Assembly: GCA_017505525.1 (NCBI GenBank)
Contig: JAFVPB010000015.1
Span: 64,026 to 128,025 of the forward strand
DNA length: 64,000 bases
Direction: 5' to 3'
From: Clostridia bacterium
GTDB lineage: Bacteria; Bacillota; Clostridia; UMGS1883
Below, one piece after another: positions 50,003 to 57,910 of the stretch. Each line of letters starts with the position of its first letter. The first letter of the stretch is position 1. The notes below the pieces were generated by a model. That model saw nothing but the letters and a program-made list of their open reading frames with translations. It made no database searches and was not told where the DNA came from. The position numbers and the translations under genes were made by a program.

Positions 50003-51028
50003 TCACAGTACTGATGCCAGAGCGATAACCATTATTGCACCCATGCAGGCAACTGAAGAAAACAGCATATCAATACATTCACTTATTCTTTTAAGCGTGG
50101 TTATCACATCTTTATCGGCTATTGGCGAAGCAATCGCCGAAGATATCTTATACAGAAAAGAAAGCGCCGCAAGCTTTATCATAGGCACGGCAAACATTGC
50201 AAAAAGCATTATAATTCCCGTTATCCCCACTGCATTCTTCAACAAAAGTGCCGAGCCTGCCACACTGCTGAGAGCCTCTGAAAGCGAACCTCCCACAACT
50301 GGCACTGTGGATGCCACAGCAAATTTAATTCCTCGGGCGGCAAGCGAGTCGAATGAAGATGCAGCAAAGCGGCTTAAGCCTAAAACTCCCGCAAAAAGCG
50401 TCATAGAAAGAGCTAAAATTGTTTTATGAATTTTTCCGAAAAGCTCTGAAAACTCATTTAATCCGCTATTTTGGTTGATCCCACATAAAAGTGCTGTTGC
50501 CGCTCTCAAAATAGCAAGAGGCGTTACCACGTTTTTTATAATCATAGTAACGGCACTGCAAATAAAAAATATCACAGGATGCGCCATTGTTCCCATTGCC
50601 GCCTGTCCGCTCCCTGCGCAAAGCACCGCCATACTCGGCACCACGCCCTGCATTAAAACGGTGATATCGGTAAGAGTTTCATAAACATACTCACTTGCTC
50701 TTTGAAATGCCGTTATGGCTATTGTTGCAATATAAATATAGCACGCAAAATGTGCCGCTTTTGATGCACCATCTTTTTCAAACGAGCTTTGAAGATTATT
50801 TACAAGAGCACTTATCATCACAACGCATATAAGCACTCCCACCATCTTGAAGCTTGACCGTAATTCCCCTAAAAAAAGCGAAATTATCTTATTTATTATT
50901 CCCTCTGTTTCAAAAGAAAATCTTCCCTCGCAAATTTCATTTACAATATCATCAAAATTGAAATTTCCCAGAAGCTCGCTTATTTTATTGTTTCCCGATT
51001 CGGTTATTGATGGACTGAATGTATTCAT
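50003..51028 (-). CDS. spoIIIAE: Stage III sporulation protein AE
   Basis: This 341-residue polytopic membrane protein has about seven to eight helices, with typical segments VVPSMAVLCAGSGQAAMGTM-like and VASTVPVVGGSLSEALSSVA. It resembles permease or export-gate subunits and forms the membrane base of the SpoIIIA complex. It lacks the cleavable signal reported in some relatives and starts directly with a soluble segment. Confidence 0.92.
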   Translation of the reverse strand: MNTFSPSITESGNNKISELLGNFNFDDIVNEICEGRFSFETEGIINKIISLFLGELRSSFKMVGVLICVVMISALVNNLQSSFEKDGASKAAHFACYIYIATIAITAFQRASEYVYETLTDITVLMQGVVPSMAVLCAGSGQAAMGTMAHPVIFFICSAVTMIIKNVVTPLAILRAATALLCGINQNSGLNEFSELFGKIHKTILALSMTLFAGVLGLSRFAASSFDSLAARGIKFAVASTVPVVGGSLSEALSSVAGSALLLKNAVGITGIIMLFAMFAVPMIKLAALSFLYKISSAIASPIADKDVITTLKRISECIDMLFSSVACMGAIMVIALASVL

Positions 51029-51029
51029 A

Positions 51030-51416
51030 TTATTGAAGAATTCCCGTTATTTTTGTAAAAGCTTCTCTTGCAATTGGTATTGTAAGCATACATATTGCAA
51101 CCTTTCCTGCCATTTCCACTCTTGAAGCAAGTGCCGTTTCGCCTGCATCGGCACATAGTTGTGAGCTTATGTTTGTAATATAAGCAATTCCTGTTATTTT
51201 TATTATCGGCTCAAGGTATTTTGCGCTGCCTATATTTATATGGGAAAATTCTTTGATTTGACTGATAGCCTCGTTTATATAAGGGATAACAGCCAAAAAC
51301 AAAAGGATTGCCGACGCTATCGACAGAACGTGTGCCATATCTGGCTTTATCTGACGAACACTTAGGATTAATACACTAATACATACTGCCAAAGCACAAA
51401 TCGATATAATATTCAT
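51030..51416 (-). CDS. spoIIIAD: Stage III sporulation protein AD
   Basis: This 128-residue protein has four membrane helices and the segment EPIIKITGIAYITNISSQLC, with ADAGETALASRVEMAGKVAI typical of SpoIIIAD. It overlaps spoIIIAC by 4 bases (ATGA) and ends 1 base before spoIIIAE. Confidence 0.92.
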   Translation of the reverse strand: MNIISICALAVCISVLILSVRQIKPDMAHVLSIASAILLFLAVIPYINEAISQIKEFSHINIGSAKYLEPIIKITGIAYITNISSQLCADAGETALASRVEMAGKVAICMLTIPIAREAFTKITGILQ

Positions 51417-51607
51417 ATTCCAAACACCGTCTTTACAGTTTCAAAAAGCGATGCTATTTTTTCAACAAGCATCAGCATCACTATTACAAGCCCGGCGATA
51501 GTAAGCATGAGAGCCTGCTCCTCACGTCCGCTTCTTGTTAAAAGCAGGTTTAAAACGGCAACTATTATTCCTATCCCTGCAATCTGAAAAATTAAATCTA
51601 CTTCCAT
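51413..51607 (-). CDS. spoIIIAC: Stage III sporulation protein AC
   Basis: This 64-residue protein has two membrane helices (MEVDLIFQIAGIGIIVAVLN and TIAGLVIVMLMLVEKIASLF), the normal SpoIIIAC size. The start is ATG 51607, after AAGGAGAGG. An in-frame extension to 51706 overlaps spoIIIAB and is not coding. Confidence 0.92.
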   Translation of the reverse strand: MEVDLIFQIAGIGIIVAVLNLLLTRSGREEQALMLTIAGLVIVMLMLVEKIASLFETVKTVFGI

Positions 51608-51617
51608 AGTCCTCTCC

Positions 51618-52097
51618 TTAAGCCAGCAAAAGTACAATCGCTGCTCCCATAAGAATACTTCCCTCAATGCTGAGTTTCCCTTTCGTTTTAAGTTCCTCTT
51701 TTGCATCCTCTATACCTAATGCTATATTTTCATAAAAAAGCTCTGTGTTTGCTATCTGCCCCTCGCAAGAATCGGCATCAAATCCATCGGCAAAGCTTGA
51801 AAACATTTTTTTGTCTTTTTCCGTAAGTACACTGCATTCTTCAGCCGCCTTTTTCAAAGCTTCCTTTGGAGCAAGTCCTTTTTCTATATATTGTGCCGCG
51901 TCCTTAAATATTCCTCCGCTTTCACTAAAGCACTCATAAAGCGGCAAACACATACATCTCAGCTTTCCTGAAAGCAAAAGCGTAAATGCCCGTGTTTCTT
52001 CAAGCTTTTTGCACCTTTTCAACAATAGATTGTACCTGCTGACTCCCAACAAAGCAAACGAAATAACCACAATCAAGCACCCTGTTAATTTAAGCAT
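51618..52097 (-). CDS. spoIIIAB: Stage III sporulation protein AB
   Basis: This 159-residue protein has an N-terminal helix (about 3-22) and a C-terminal helix (about 140-158) flanking a helical domain related to GspF-type secretion proteins (LAPKEALKKAAEECSVLTEK). It overlaps spoIIIAA by 8 bases. Confidence 0.9.
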   Translation of the reverse strand: MLKLTGCLIVVISFALLGVSRYNLLLKRCKKLEETRAFTLLLSGKLRCMCLPLYECFSESGGIFKDAAQYIEKGLAPKEALKKAAEECSVLTEKDKKMFSSFADGFDADSCEGQIANTELFYENIALGIEDAKEELKTKGKLSIEGSILMGAAIVLLLA

Positions 52098-52974
52098 AGC
52101 TTATCACTTGTCCGTCCTTTATAATTTTTTCCACCGTCCCGGGTCCCTTTCTGCTGCTTAAAACAACAATTCTTTCAAACACACCATTTTCTATAAGTGC
52201 ACCAAGATACTTTTTCTTCAACACATCTCTTTCGCTGTAGCCGTGTGCCGTAGTAATTAATTTAACACCGCAATTTATTACGCCTTCTATTGCTTCTTCT
52301 TCCATTTCGCTTCCCGTTTCATCGGTTATAATTACATCGGGAGCCATTGTACGAAGAAGTATTCTCATTCCCTCTGCCTTTGGAGCACCATCGAGCACTG
52401 TTGTAAACTTTCCTATATCGTTTCCCGGCACACCGCCTCTGCAGTCTGCAATTTCCGAGCGTTCGTCAACCACACACACCTTTTTTCTGTTGCCGAGGTT
52501 TCTTGCTATATCCCTCAGCACCGTTGTTTTTCCCGCCCCCGGAGGTGAGACCAAAAGGGTGTTGTAGATTTTATCTCCGTTTTCAATATGTGGCATAATC
52601 ACATCTGAAGCACCTTTTATTTCCTTCGATACACGAATACAAAGCGACGAAATTTCACTCATATGAGTTATTTTTCCGTTCTCAGCAGTTACTCTGCCGC
52701 AAACACCCACTCTATGCCCGCCCCTGACAGTGAAAAAACCATTTGAAAGGCTGTGTTGCATGGCATATAGCGACCCGCGCGACATTGCTTCCACGATTTT
52801 TGAAAGCTCACTCTTGGAAACAAACACATTTGTATCAACTGTTTTTCCGTTTATAACAAGGGCGCAGTTCCTCTCTGCCATAATACGGATTTCCTGAATT
52901 TCATTTTCATTTGCACACTCTATTGCCTCACGGGCACGTATGGGAAGATAGATTTTTAAATCACTTATTGCCAT
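52090..52974 (-). CDS. spoIIIAA: Stage III sporulation protein AA (ATPase)
   Basis: This 294-residue secretion-type ATPase powers the SpoIIIA complex. The P-loop is VSPPGAGKTTVLRDIA; Walker B-like VCVVDERSEIA and VIITDETGSE follow, plus VRGGHRVGVCGRV before the P-loop. It is the first gene of the complete spoIIIAA-AH operon and begins after a G-rich ribosome site (GGGGGGGGAGG). Confidence 0.94.
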   Translation of the reverse strand: MAISDLKIYLPIRAREAIECANENEIQEIRIMAERNCALVINGKTVDTNVFVSKSELSKIVEAMSRGSLYAMQHSLSNGFFTVRGGHRVGVCGRVTAENGKITHMSEISSLCIRVSKEIKGASDVIMPHIENGDKIYNTLLVSPPGAGKTTVLRDIARNLGNRKKVCVVDERSEIADCRGGVPGNDIGKFTTVLDGAPKAEGMRILLRTMAPDVIITDETGSEMEEEAIEGVINCGVKLITTAHGYSERDVLKKKYLGALIENGVFERIVVLSSRKGPGTVEKIIKDGQVISYA

Positions 52975-52998
52975 TTTTATCCTCCCCCCCCTTATTAG

Positions 52999-53006
52999 AA
53001 TATATG
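52999..53006 (-). promoter_or_regulatory. Possible sigma-E -10 element for spoIIIA
   Basis: On the minus strand, CATATATT lies 24 bases upstream of the spoIIIAA ATG and resembles the sigma-E -10 consensus (CATA...T). No convincing -35 is visible, so this rests mainly on the known sigma-E control of spoIIIA. Confidence 0.3.
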
Positions 53007-53056
53007 ACCTGTCCTAAAAAAAATTACATTCTTTAAATAAAAATTCAAAAAAACTC

Positions 53057-53085
53057 TTGACTTTAGTGTGGTAGAGTGGTAATAT
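53057..53085 (+). promoter_or_regulatory. Promoter of the amino-acid ABC transporter
   Basis: TTGACT (53057-53062), 17 bp, TAATAT (53080-53085), divergent from spoIIIAA. Confidence 0.65.
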
Positions 53086-53118
53086 GGTATCACAATGAAT
53101 GAAAGGAAGTAAAAAACC

Positions 53119-53886
53119 ATGAAAAAAATATTATCACTTGTACTTGTACTTATGCTTGCAGTAACAATGTTTACTGCCTGCGGAGAAAAGAAAGAGGCCG
53201 CTAATACTGAGGCAGAAAAATTAGTTATCGGTTACACAATTTATGAACCTATGAACTATATGGCAGACGGAAAGCTTACAGGCTTCGACACAGAATTTGC
53301 AGAAGCAGTTTGCGCAAAGCTCGGCGTTACACCTGAGTTTGTTGAAATCAACTGGGACACAAAGTTTGTTACACTTGATTCAAACAAGATCGACTGTATC
53401 TGGAACGGTATGACAATTTCTGACGAAGTTAAGAAAAACTGCGACGTTTCAAAGGCATACGTAAAAAACGCACAGGTTGTTGTTATGAAAAAGGATGCTA
53501 TTGAAAAGTATGCTGATGTAGAAAGCCTTAAGGGTCTTAAGTTTGCAGCAGAAGCAGGCAGCGCAGGCGAAGCTGCAATCAAGGATAACGGTCTTGATGA
53601 AAATTACAACCCTGTAGCAGCACAGACAGATGCTCTTCTTGCAGTAATGGGCGGTCAGGCAGATGCTTGCGTTATCGATATCACAATGGCAAAATCAATG
53701 ACAGCAGAAGGCACAAGCTACGATGCTCTTACATATTCACTTGAACTTACTTCAGAAGAATACGGTATCGGCTTCAGAAAGGGAGACGAGCTTACAGAAA
53801 AGGTTAACGCAATCATTGATGAGCTTAACGCTGATGGTACACTCCCCGCTCTCGCTGAAAAGTACGAGCTTAATCTTGCATTTTAA
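53119..53886 (+). CDS. Amino-acid ABC transporter substrate-binding lipoprotein
   Basis: This 255-residue solute-binding protein (family 3) has a lipobox (MFTAC, lipidated Cys near residue 21) and segments LTGFDTEFAEAVCAKLGV, NKIDCIWNGMTISDEVK and GQADACVIDITMAKS. It probably binds a polar amino acid such as glutamate, aspartate or cystine; the specificity cannot be read. It is separated from its permease gene by a terminator and a 218-bp repeat element, which would lower permease expression relative to the binding protein. Confidence 0.9.
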   Translation: MKKILSLVLVLMLAVTMFTACGEKKEAANTEAEKLVIGYTIYEPMNYMADGKLTGFDTEFAEAVCAKLGVTPEFVEINWDTKFVTLDSNKIDCIWNGMTISDEVKKNCDVSKAYVKNAQVVVMKKDAIEKYADVESLKGLKFAAEAGSAGEAAIKDNGLDENYNPVAAQTDALLAVMGGQADACVIDITMAKSMTAEGTSYDALTYSLELTSEEYGIGFRKGDELTEKVNAIIDELNADGTLPALAEKYELNLAF

Positions 53887-53912
53887 GAAATTAAAAAATT
53901 TTCGTATGAACA

Positions 53913-53943
53913 GGGGTGTAAAAAACTCAGTTTTTTACACCCC
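53913..53943 (+). terminator. Hairpin terminator after the binding-protein gene
   Basis: Perfect 15-bp arms (53913-53927 and 53929-53943) with ACTCAGT at the turn, the same loop type as other terminators here. Confidence 0.75.
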
Positions 53944-53949
53944 TTATTA

Positions 53950-54167
53950 AGGGATAGGAAAAAATGATTCAGAATGGACAAACTGAGCCAAAGATGTATT
54001 GGTATACTTCGAAGGCGAAGTTTGTTCATAGCAAAAAGGCTTATTTTAAAAGAAAAATCTAACAAAGTAAGATTTTTCTACAGAAATATAAATTTTTATT
54101 ATTTTTCCACACACCTAATTTTGTGTATTGGTCGCCTTTTTGCGGTCTGGACATTTTTAACATCCCG
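53950..54167. repeat. Dispersed TIR element, copy B
   Basis: It starts AGGGATAGGAAAAAATGATT and ends, on the other strand, CGGGATGTTAAAAATGTCCA. The interior shares GAATGGACAAACTGAGCC and GGCGAAGTTTGTTCATAGCA (then AAAAGG) with copy C. It fills most of the 308-bp gap between the ABC binding-protein and permease genes; no coding potential. Confidence 0.75.
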
Positions 54168-54194
54168 TTTCAAATAATTTTTAAGGATTTTATT

Positions 54195-54842
54195 ATGTCT
54201 ATATTTATTACTGTTACCCTAAGTCTTTTAGAAGGACTTTTAACCACATTTAAAATATTTGCGCTCACACTTTTAATGGCGCTTCCGCTTGGTCTTATTA
54301 TATCCTTTGGCTCTATGAGTAAAATCAAGGTTATAAAATGGCCTATTAAAACTCTTATCTGGGTTATCCGCGGAACACCCCTTATGCTTCAGCTTATTGT
54401 TTTTGGCTTTGGCCCCGGACTTTTGGGCATCGACGGAATGGACACATTCGTTGCCGTTATGATAGCCTTTGTCCTTAACTATGCCTGCTATTTTTCAGAG
54501 ATTTTCCGTGGAGGAATAGAGGGTATTCCCAAAGGACAGTACGAGGCGGGGGCAGTGCTCGGTCTTAAAAAGTCTCAGATTTTCTTTAAAATTATTCTTA
54601 TGCAGGTTGTAAAGCGCATCATTCCTCCAATGAGCAACGAATTTCTTACTCTTGTTAAGGACACCTCGCTTGCAAATACTATTATGATTTACGAAATCAC
54701 GTGGAATGCAAAGCGCTTTATGAACAGCGAGCATATTTTGTGGCCACTGTTTTACTCGGGTGTATTTTATCTTGCGTTCTGCGGAATACTTACGCTTATT
54801 TTCGGCTACATAGAAAAGAAGCTCGACTATTACAAGGGGTGA
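54195..54842 (+). CDS. Amino-acid ABC transporter permease
   Basis: This 215-residue HEAT-family permease has about five membrane helices, the N-terminal TTFKIFALTLLMALPLGLII, and the ATPase-coupling EAA loop (YEAGAVLGLKKSQIFFKIIL ... PPMSNEFLTLVKDTSLANTI). The start is ATG 54195, after AAGGATTTT; the upstream frame falls in the repeat element. Confidence 0.93.
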   Translation: MSIFITVTLSLLEGLLTTFKIFALTLLMALPLGLIISFGSMSKIKVIKWPIKTLIWVIRGTPLMLQLIVFGFGPGLLGIDGMDTFVAVMIAFVLNYACYFSEIFRGGIEGIPKGQYEAGAVLGLKKSQIFFKIILMQVVKRIIPPMSNEFLTLVKDTSLANTIMIYEITWNAKRFMNSEHILWPLFYSGVFYLAFCGILTLIFGYIEKKLDYYKG

Positions 54843-54851
54843 GGTGTGTTT

Positions 54852-55637
54852 ATGAAAATTCTTGAAATTAAAGACCTCCGCAAAAGCTTTGGCAAAACAG
54901 AGGTTTTAAAAGGCGTCAGCTTTTCTATGGAAGAGGGAGAAGTTCTCTCTATTATAGGCTCCTCGGGAAGCGGTAAAACAACACTTCTCCGCTCTATAAA
55001 CTTTTTGGAGGAAGCCGATTGCGGAAAAATTTATGTTGAAGGAAACTGCATTTATGATGGCTCTTCAGCTAAAAAGCTTACCGCAGCACAGGTAAGGGAA
55101 AATCAGCTTAATTTCGGGCTTGTTTTCCAGTCGTTCAACCTTTTCCCGCAGTATACCGCACTTGAAAATGTAACGCTTGCTCCACTTCTTCTTGCAAAGG
55201 AAAGAAGCGACTATAAAGCTAATAAAAAAGCTATTATAGAAGAAATTGAAAACAATGCAAAAGCACTGCTTGAAAGAGTTGGCCTTGCCGACAGAATGGA
55301 TAACTACCCCTGCCAGCTTTCGGGCGGTCAGCAGCAGAGAGTTAGTATAGCGCGTGCTCTTGCGCTCAATCCAAAGGTTCTTTTCTTCGACGAGCCTACA
55401 AGCGCGCTCGACCCCGAGCTTACGGGCGAAATTCTTCGCGTTATACGTGATCTGGCACAAAAAAAGGTTACCATGGTTATAGTAACTCATGAAATAGATT
55501 TTGCACGAAATGTTTCTGACAGGATTATTTTCATGGCAGATGGCGTTGTGCTTGAAGACGGAACTCCCGCCGATGTGCTTGATAATCCAAAACACGAAAA
55601 AACAAAAGCTTTCCTTCGAAAGCTGAACGATAAGTAA
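54852..55637 (+). CDS. Amino-acid ABC transporter ATP-binding protein
   Basis: This 261-residue ABC ATPase shows GSSGSGKTTLLRSINFLEEA (Walker A), FQSFNLFPQYTALENV (Q-loop), LSGGQQQRVSIARALALNPK (signature) and LFFDEPTSALDPE (Walker B). It is close to GlnQ/HisP-type polar amino-acid importers. The start is ATG 54852, after GAGGTG that overlaps the permease stop. Confidence 0.95.
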   Translation: MKILEIKDLRKSFGKTEVLKGVSFSMEEGEVLSIIGSSGSGKTTLLRSINFLEEADCGKIYVEGNCIYDGSSAKKLTAAQVRENQLNFGLVFQSFNLFPQYTALENVTLAPLLLAKERSDYKANKKAIIEEIENNAKALLERVGLADRMDNYPCQLSGGQQQRVSIARALALNPKVLFFDEPTSALDPELTGEILRVIRDLAQKKVTMVIVTHEIDFARNVSDRIIFMADGVVLEDGTPADVLDNPKHEKTKAFLRKLNDK

Positions 55638-55653
55638 AGGAGTGTGTTTCAAA

Positions 55654-55926
55654 ATGGAAAAGCATTCTGATTTGAATTCCCTGTATGAAGCTATTCTTTC
55701 GATTGATTCAAAAGAAATATGCGAGTCCTTCTTTGAAGATATATGCACAATTAAAGAGCTTGAAACAATGGCACAGCGCCTTGAAGTTGCAAAGCTTTTA
55801 ATGAGTGGTGCAACCTTTAACGAGGTTGTTGCTAAAACAGGTGCATCAACAACAACTATTTCACGCGTAAACCGTTGTCTTAACTATGGTGGCGGCGGAT
55901 ACAAAAAGGTTATCGAAAAGCTTTAA
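55654..55926 (+). CDS. TrpR-like YerC/YecD-family regulator
   Basis: This 90-residue protein has the TrpR-type helix-turn-helix: FFEDICTIKELETMAQRLEV, KLLMSGATFNEVVAKTGAST, TTISRVNRCLNYGGGGY. It probably regulates amino-acid metabolism or the transporter directly upstream. The start is ATG 55654, after AAGGAG. Confidence 0.9.
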   Translation: MEKHSDLNSLYEAILSIDSKEICESFFEDICTIKELETMAQRLEVAKLLMSGATFNEVVAKTGASTTTISRVNRCLNYGGGGYKKVIEKL

Positions 55927-55937
55927 GGAGGCGCAAA

Positions 55938-56780
55938 ATGTCGCAGAAGAGCATTGGTATGCTCGAGATGGTGCTTTGCAGCATTCTCTGGAGCACATCC
56001 GGCATACTTATTAAGTTAATAGATATGAATCCTTTGTGCATCACGGGGTTTCGCAGTCTTTTTGCCGCATTCACAGTTTTAGCTTATATGCTCATAACAA
56101 AAAAGAAATTTGTTTTTAATAAAACCTCGTTTTTAACAGGTTTAATTTTAAGCGGAAGCTTTTTTTGTGTTATCGGAGCAAATAAATTTACAACTGCAGC
56201 CAATGCAGTTGTTCTTCAATACACAAACCCCATATTTATTCTTATAATTTCCGTATTGTTTTTTAAAATGAAAATATCAAGAAAAGATATTATCACGCTT
56301 GTTTTTGTTCTTTTGGGAATTGTTCTCTCTTTTTGTGAGGATATGAACGGCGGCGGTCTTTTTGGAAATATACTGGGTGTTTTTTCAGGGCTTTTTCTTG
56401 CCCTTATGTTTATTTTTTGCGGCGGAAGTGGCGGAAGCGAAAAAATCACAGGTATTCTAACGGGGCATATTATGTCATCTGTGGCGGGGTTAAGCTTTTT
56501 GCCCTTTACCGAAAACACTCTAAGCGGTCCCACATTTTTCTACCTTTTTCTGCTCGGCGTATTCCAGATAGGTCTTGCTTACATATTATTTTCGCTTGCC
56601 TCGGGAAAATGTACTCCGCTTGCCTGCTCTATAATAAGCGTAATCGAACCGCTTTTTAATCCTGTGTGGGTATTTTTATTTACACGAGAACTTCCCGGAC
56701 CGATTGCCCTTGCTGGCTTTGGCATCATTTTGGCATCAATATCGGTATGGAGCATCCTTGGAACAAAAGCGGATGGATAA
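55938..56780 (+). CDS. DMT-superfamily transporter (EamA type)
   Basis: This 280-residue protein has ten predicted helices in two EamA repeats (ILWSTSGILIKLIDMNPLCI near the start; ACSIISVIEPLFNPVWVFLF near the end). It probably exports amino acids or related metabolites. AAGGAGG precedes the ATG. Substrate unknown. Confidence 0.88.
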   Translation: MSQKSIGMLEMVLCSILWSTSGILIKLIDMNPLCITGFRSLFAAFTVLAYMLITKKKFVFNKTSFLTGLILSGSFFCVIGANKFTTAANAVVLQYTNPIFILIISVLFFKMKISRKDIITLVFVLLGIVLSFCEDMNGGGLFGNILGVFSGLFLALMFIFCGGSGGSEKITGILTGHIMSSVAGLSFLPFTENTLSGPTFFYLFLLGVFQIGLAYILFSLASGKCTPLACSIISVIEPLFNPVWVFLFTRELPGPIALAGFGIILASISVWSILGTKADG

Positions 56781-56827
56781 AATGCGGAATGAATGTGTGA
56801 ATTTGCTCGTGATTTTATTAACAATTG

Positions 56828-56866
56828 AAGAGGAGGTTAAAAACTGTGTTTTAACCTCCTCTTTTT
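56828..56866. terminator. Hairpin terminator after the DMT gene
   Basis: AAGAGGAGGTTAAAA pairs with TTTTAACCTCCTCTT across a short loop (56828-56866), followed by Ts. Confidence 0.8.
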
Positions 56867-56868
56867 AT

Positions 56869-57113
56869 AGGGAATAGGAAAAAATGTTCAGAACGGACAA
56901 ACTGAGCCACGGCTTGCCGTGGGTTACCCGAAGCTGTATGTGGATACAGCGAGAGGCGAAGTTTGTTCATAGCAAAAAGGCTTAAAATAAGGAAAAATTG
57001 AATGAAATGAGATTTTTCACCCTACAGTACAAAACTACTTTTATTTCGCAATTTTTTATTTTTAATAATATAGCACATACCTTTTTGCGGTCTGGGCATT
57101 TTTAACATTCCCT
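56869..57113. repeat. Dispersed TIR element, copy C (longest complete)
   Basis: It starts AGGGAATAGGAAAAAATGTT then CAGAACGGACAAAC; on the other strand the end reads AGGGAATGTTAAAAATGCCC then AGACCGCAAAAA. The interior contains the stem CCACGGCTTGCCGTGG and GGCGAAGTTTGTTCATAGCA. It fills the 334-bp gap between the DMT gene and sleB; non-coding. Confidence 0.8.
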
Positions 57114-57114
57114 G

Positions 57115-57771
57115 TCAGTTACAAAAAACGTGCTTTCCTATAGTACATATAATCTCGCGCGTTCTTATCCACTGATTAGTTGCAGTTCGTGGGTTGTAAT
57201 AATATATCGCACCGCCCGTAGGATCCCATCCATTCAGAGCATCGCGTGCCGCGCGATGGCTGCTTGCATACATCTGTGCATTAATCTGCCCGTCGTCAAC
57301 GGCGGTAAATGCGCCTTTCTGGTAAACAACACCCGAAATGCTGTTTGGAAACGAAGGGTGGTCAACCCTGTTTAATACCACAGCGCCAACTGCAACCTGT
57401 CCCTCGTAAGGCTCTCCGCGCGCCTCACCATTAATCACTCTTGCAAGCAAATCTATGCTCGCCTGATTTGGCGAGCTTTCATTATTATTTGTACTCGTGA
57501 AAATACCCATGGCATTAAGGGTTTTCGTTCCTGCCACACCATCCACAGTAAGGCCGTTTTTCTTTTGAAAGCTTTTAACTGCACTTTCCGTCTGCCATCC
57601 GTAAATACCGTCAATACTGCCATTATAGTATCCCCAGTTTTTTAGCTTTGTCTGAATTTTTTTCACTTCTTCCCCGCGCGACCCGTTTTTTGAAACGGCA
57701 TCAACCGTTAAATACGCCGCAGAGAAAACAAGTATCATTGCAAACACTACATATAAATGCTTATGCTTCAT
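57115..57771 (-). CDS. sleB: Spore cortex-lytic enzyme SleB
   Basis: This 218-residue protein has an N-terminal export signal (about 1-25), a peptidoglycan-binding domain (about 30-92; SRGEEVKKIQTKLKNWGYYN) and a SleB hydrolase_2 domain (about 108-218; LLARVINGEARGEPYEGQVA, the catalytic Glu segment, and GGAIYYYNPRTATNQWI). It is a germination lytic transglycosylase acting on cortex muramic lactam. GGAGTGAT precedes the ATG. Its 3' end abuts repeat copy C. Confidence 0.92.
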   Translation of the reverse strand: MKHKHLYVVFAMILVFSAAYLTVDAVSKNGSRGEEVKKIQTKLKNWGYYNGSIDGIYGWQTESAVKSFQKKNGLTVDGVAGTKTLNAMGIFTSTNNNESSPNQASIDLLARVINGEARGEPYEGQVAVGAVVLNRVDHPSFPNSISGVVYQKGAFTAVDDGQINAQMYASSHRAARDALNGWDPTGGAIYYYNPRTATNQWIRTREIICTIGKHVFCN

Positions 57772-57839
57772 AATATCACTCCAATTTACAGTGTTTGTCT
57801 GTATTATGTACGAGTTTTTGTTTTTTATTCAGAAAAATA

Positions 57840-57868
57840 TAGACACACAGCCAATTTTATGATATTAT
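57840..57868 (+). promoter_or_regulatory. valS promoter
   Basis: TAGACA (57840-57845), 17 bp, TATTAT (57863-57868). The leader is only about 40 nt, so there is no room for a T-box. Confidence 0.6.
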
Positions 57869-57910
57869 ACATTTATGTATGGTTAAAAATTTTTGAAAGG
57901 AATGATATGT

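Noticed and set aside
57782-57910. T-box riboswitch before valS
   Set aside because: The leader after the promoter is only about 40 nt and has no T-box sequence or stem I.
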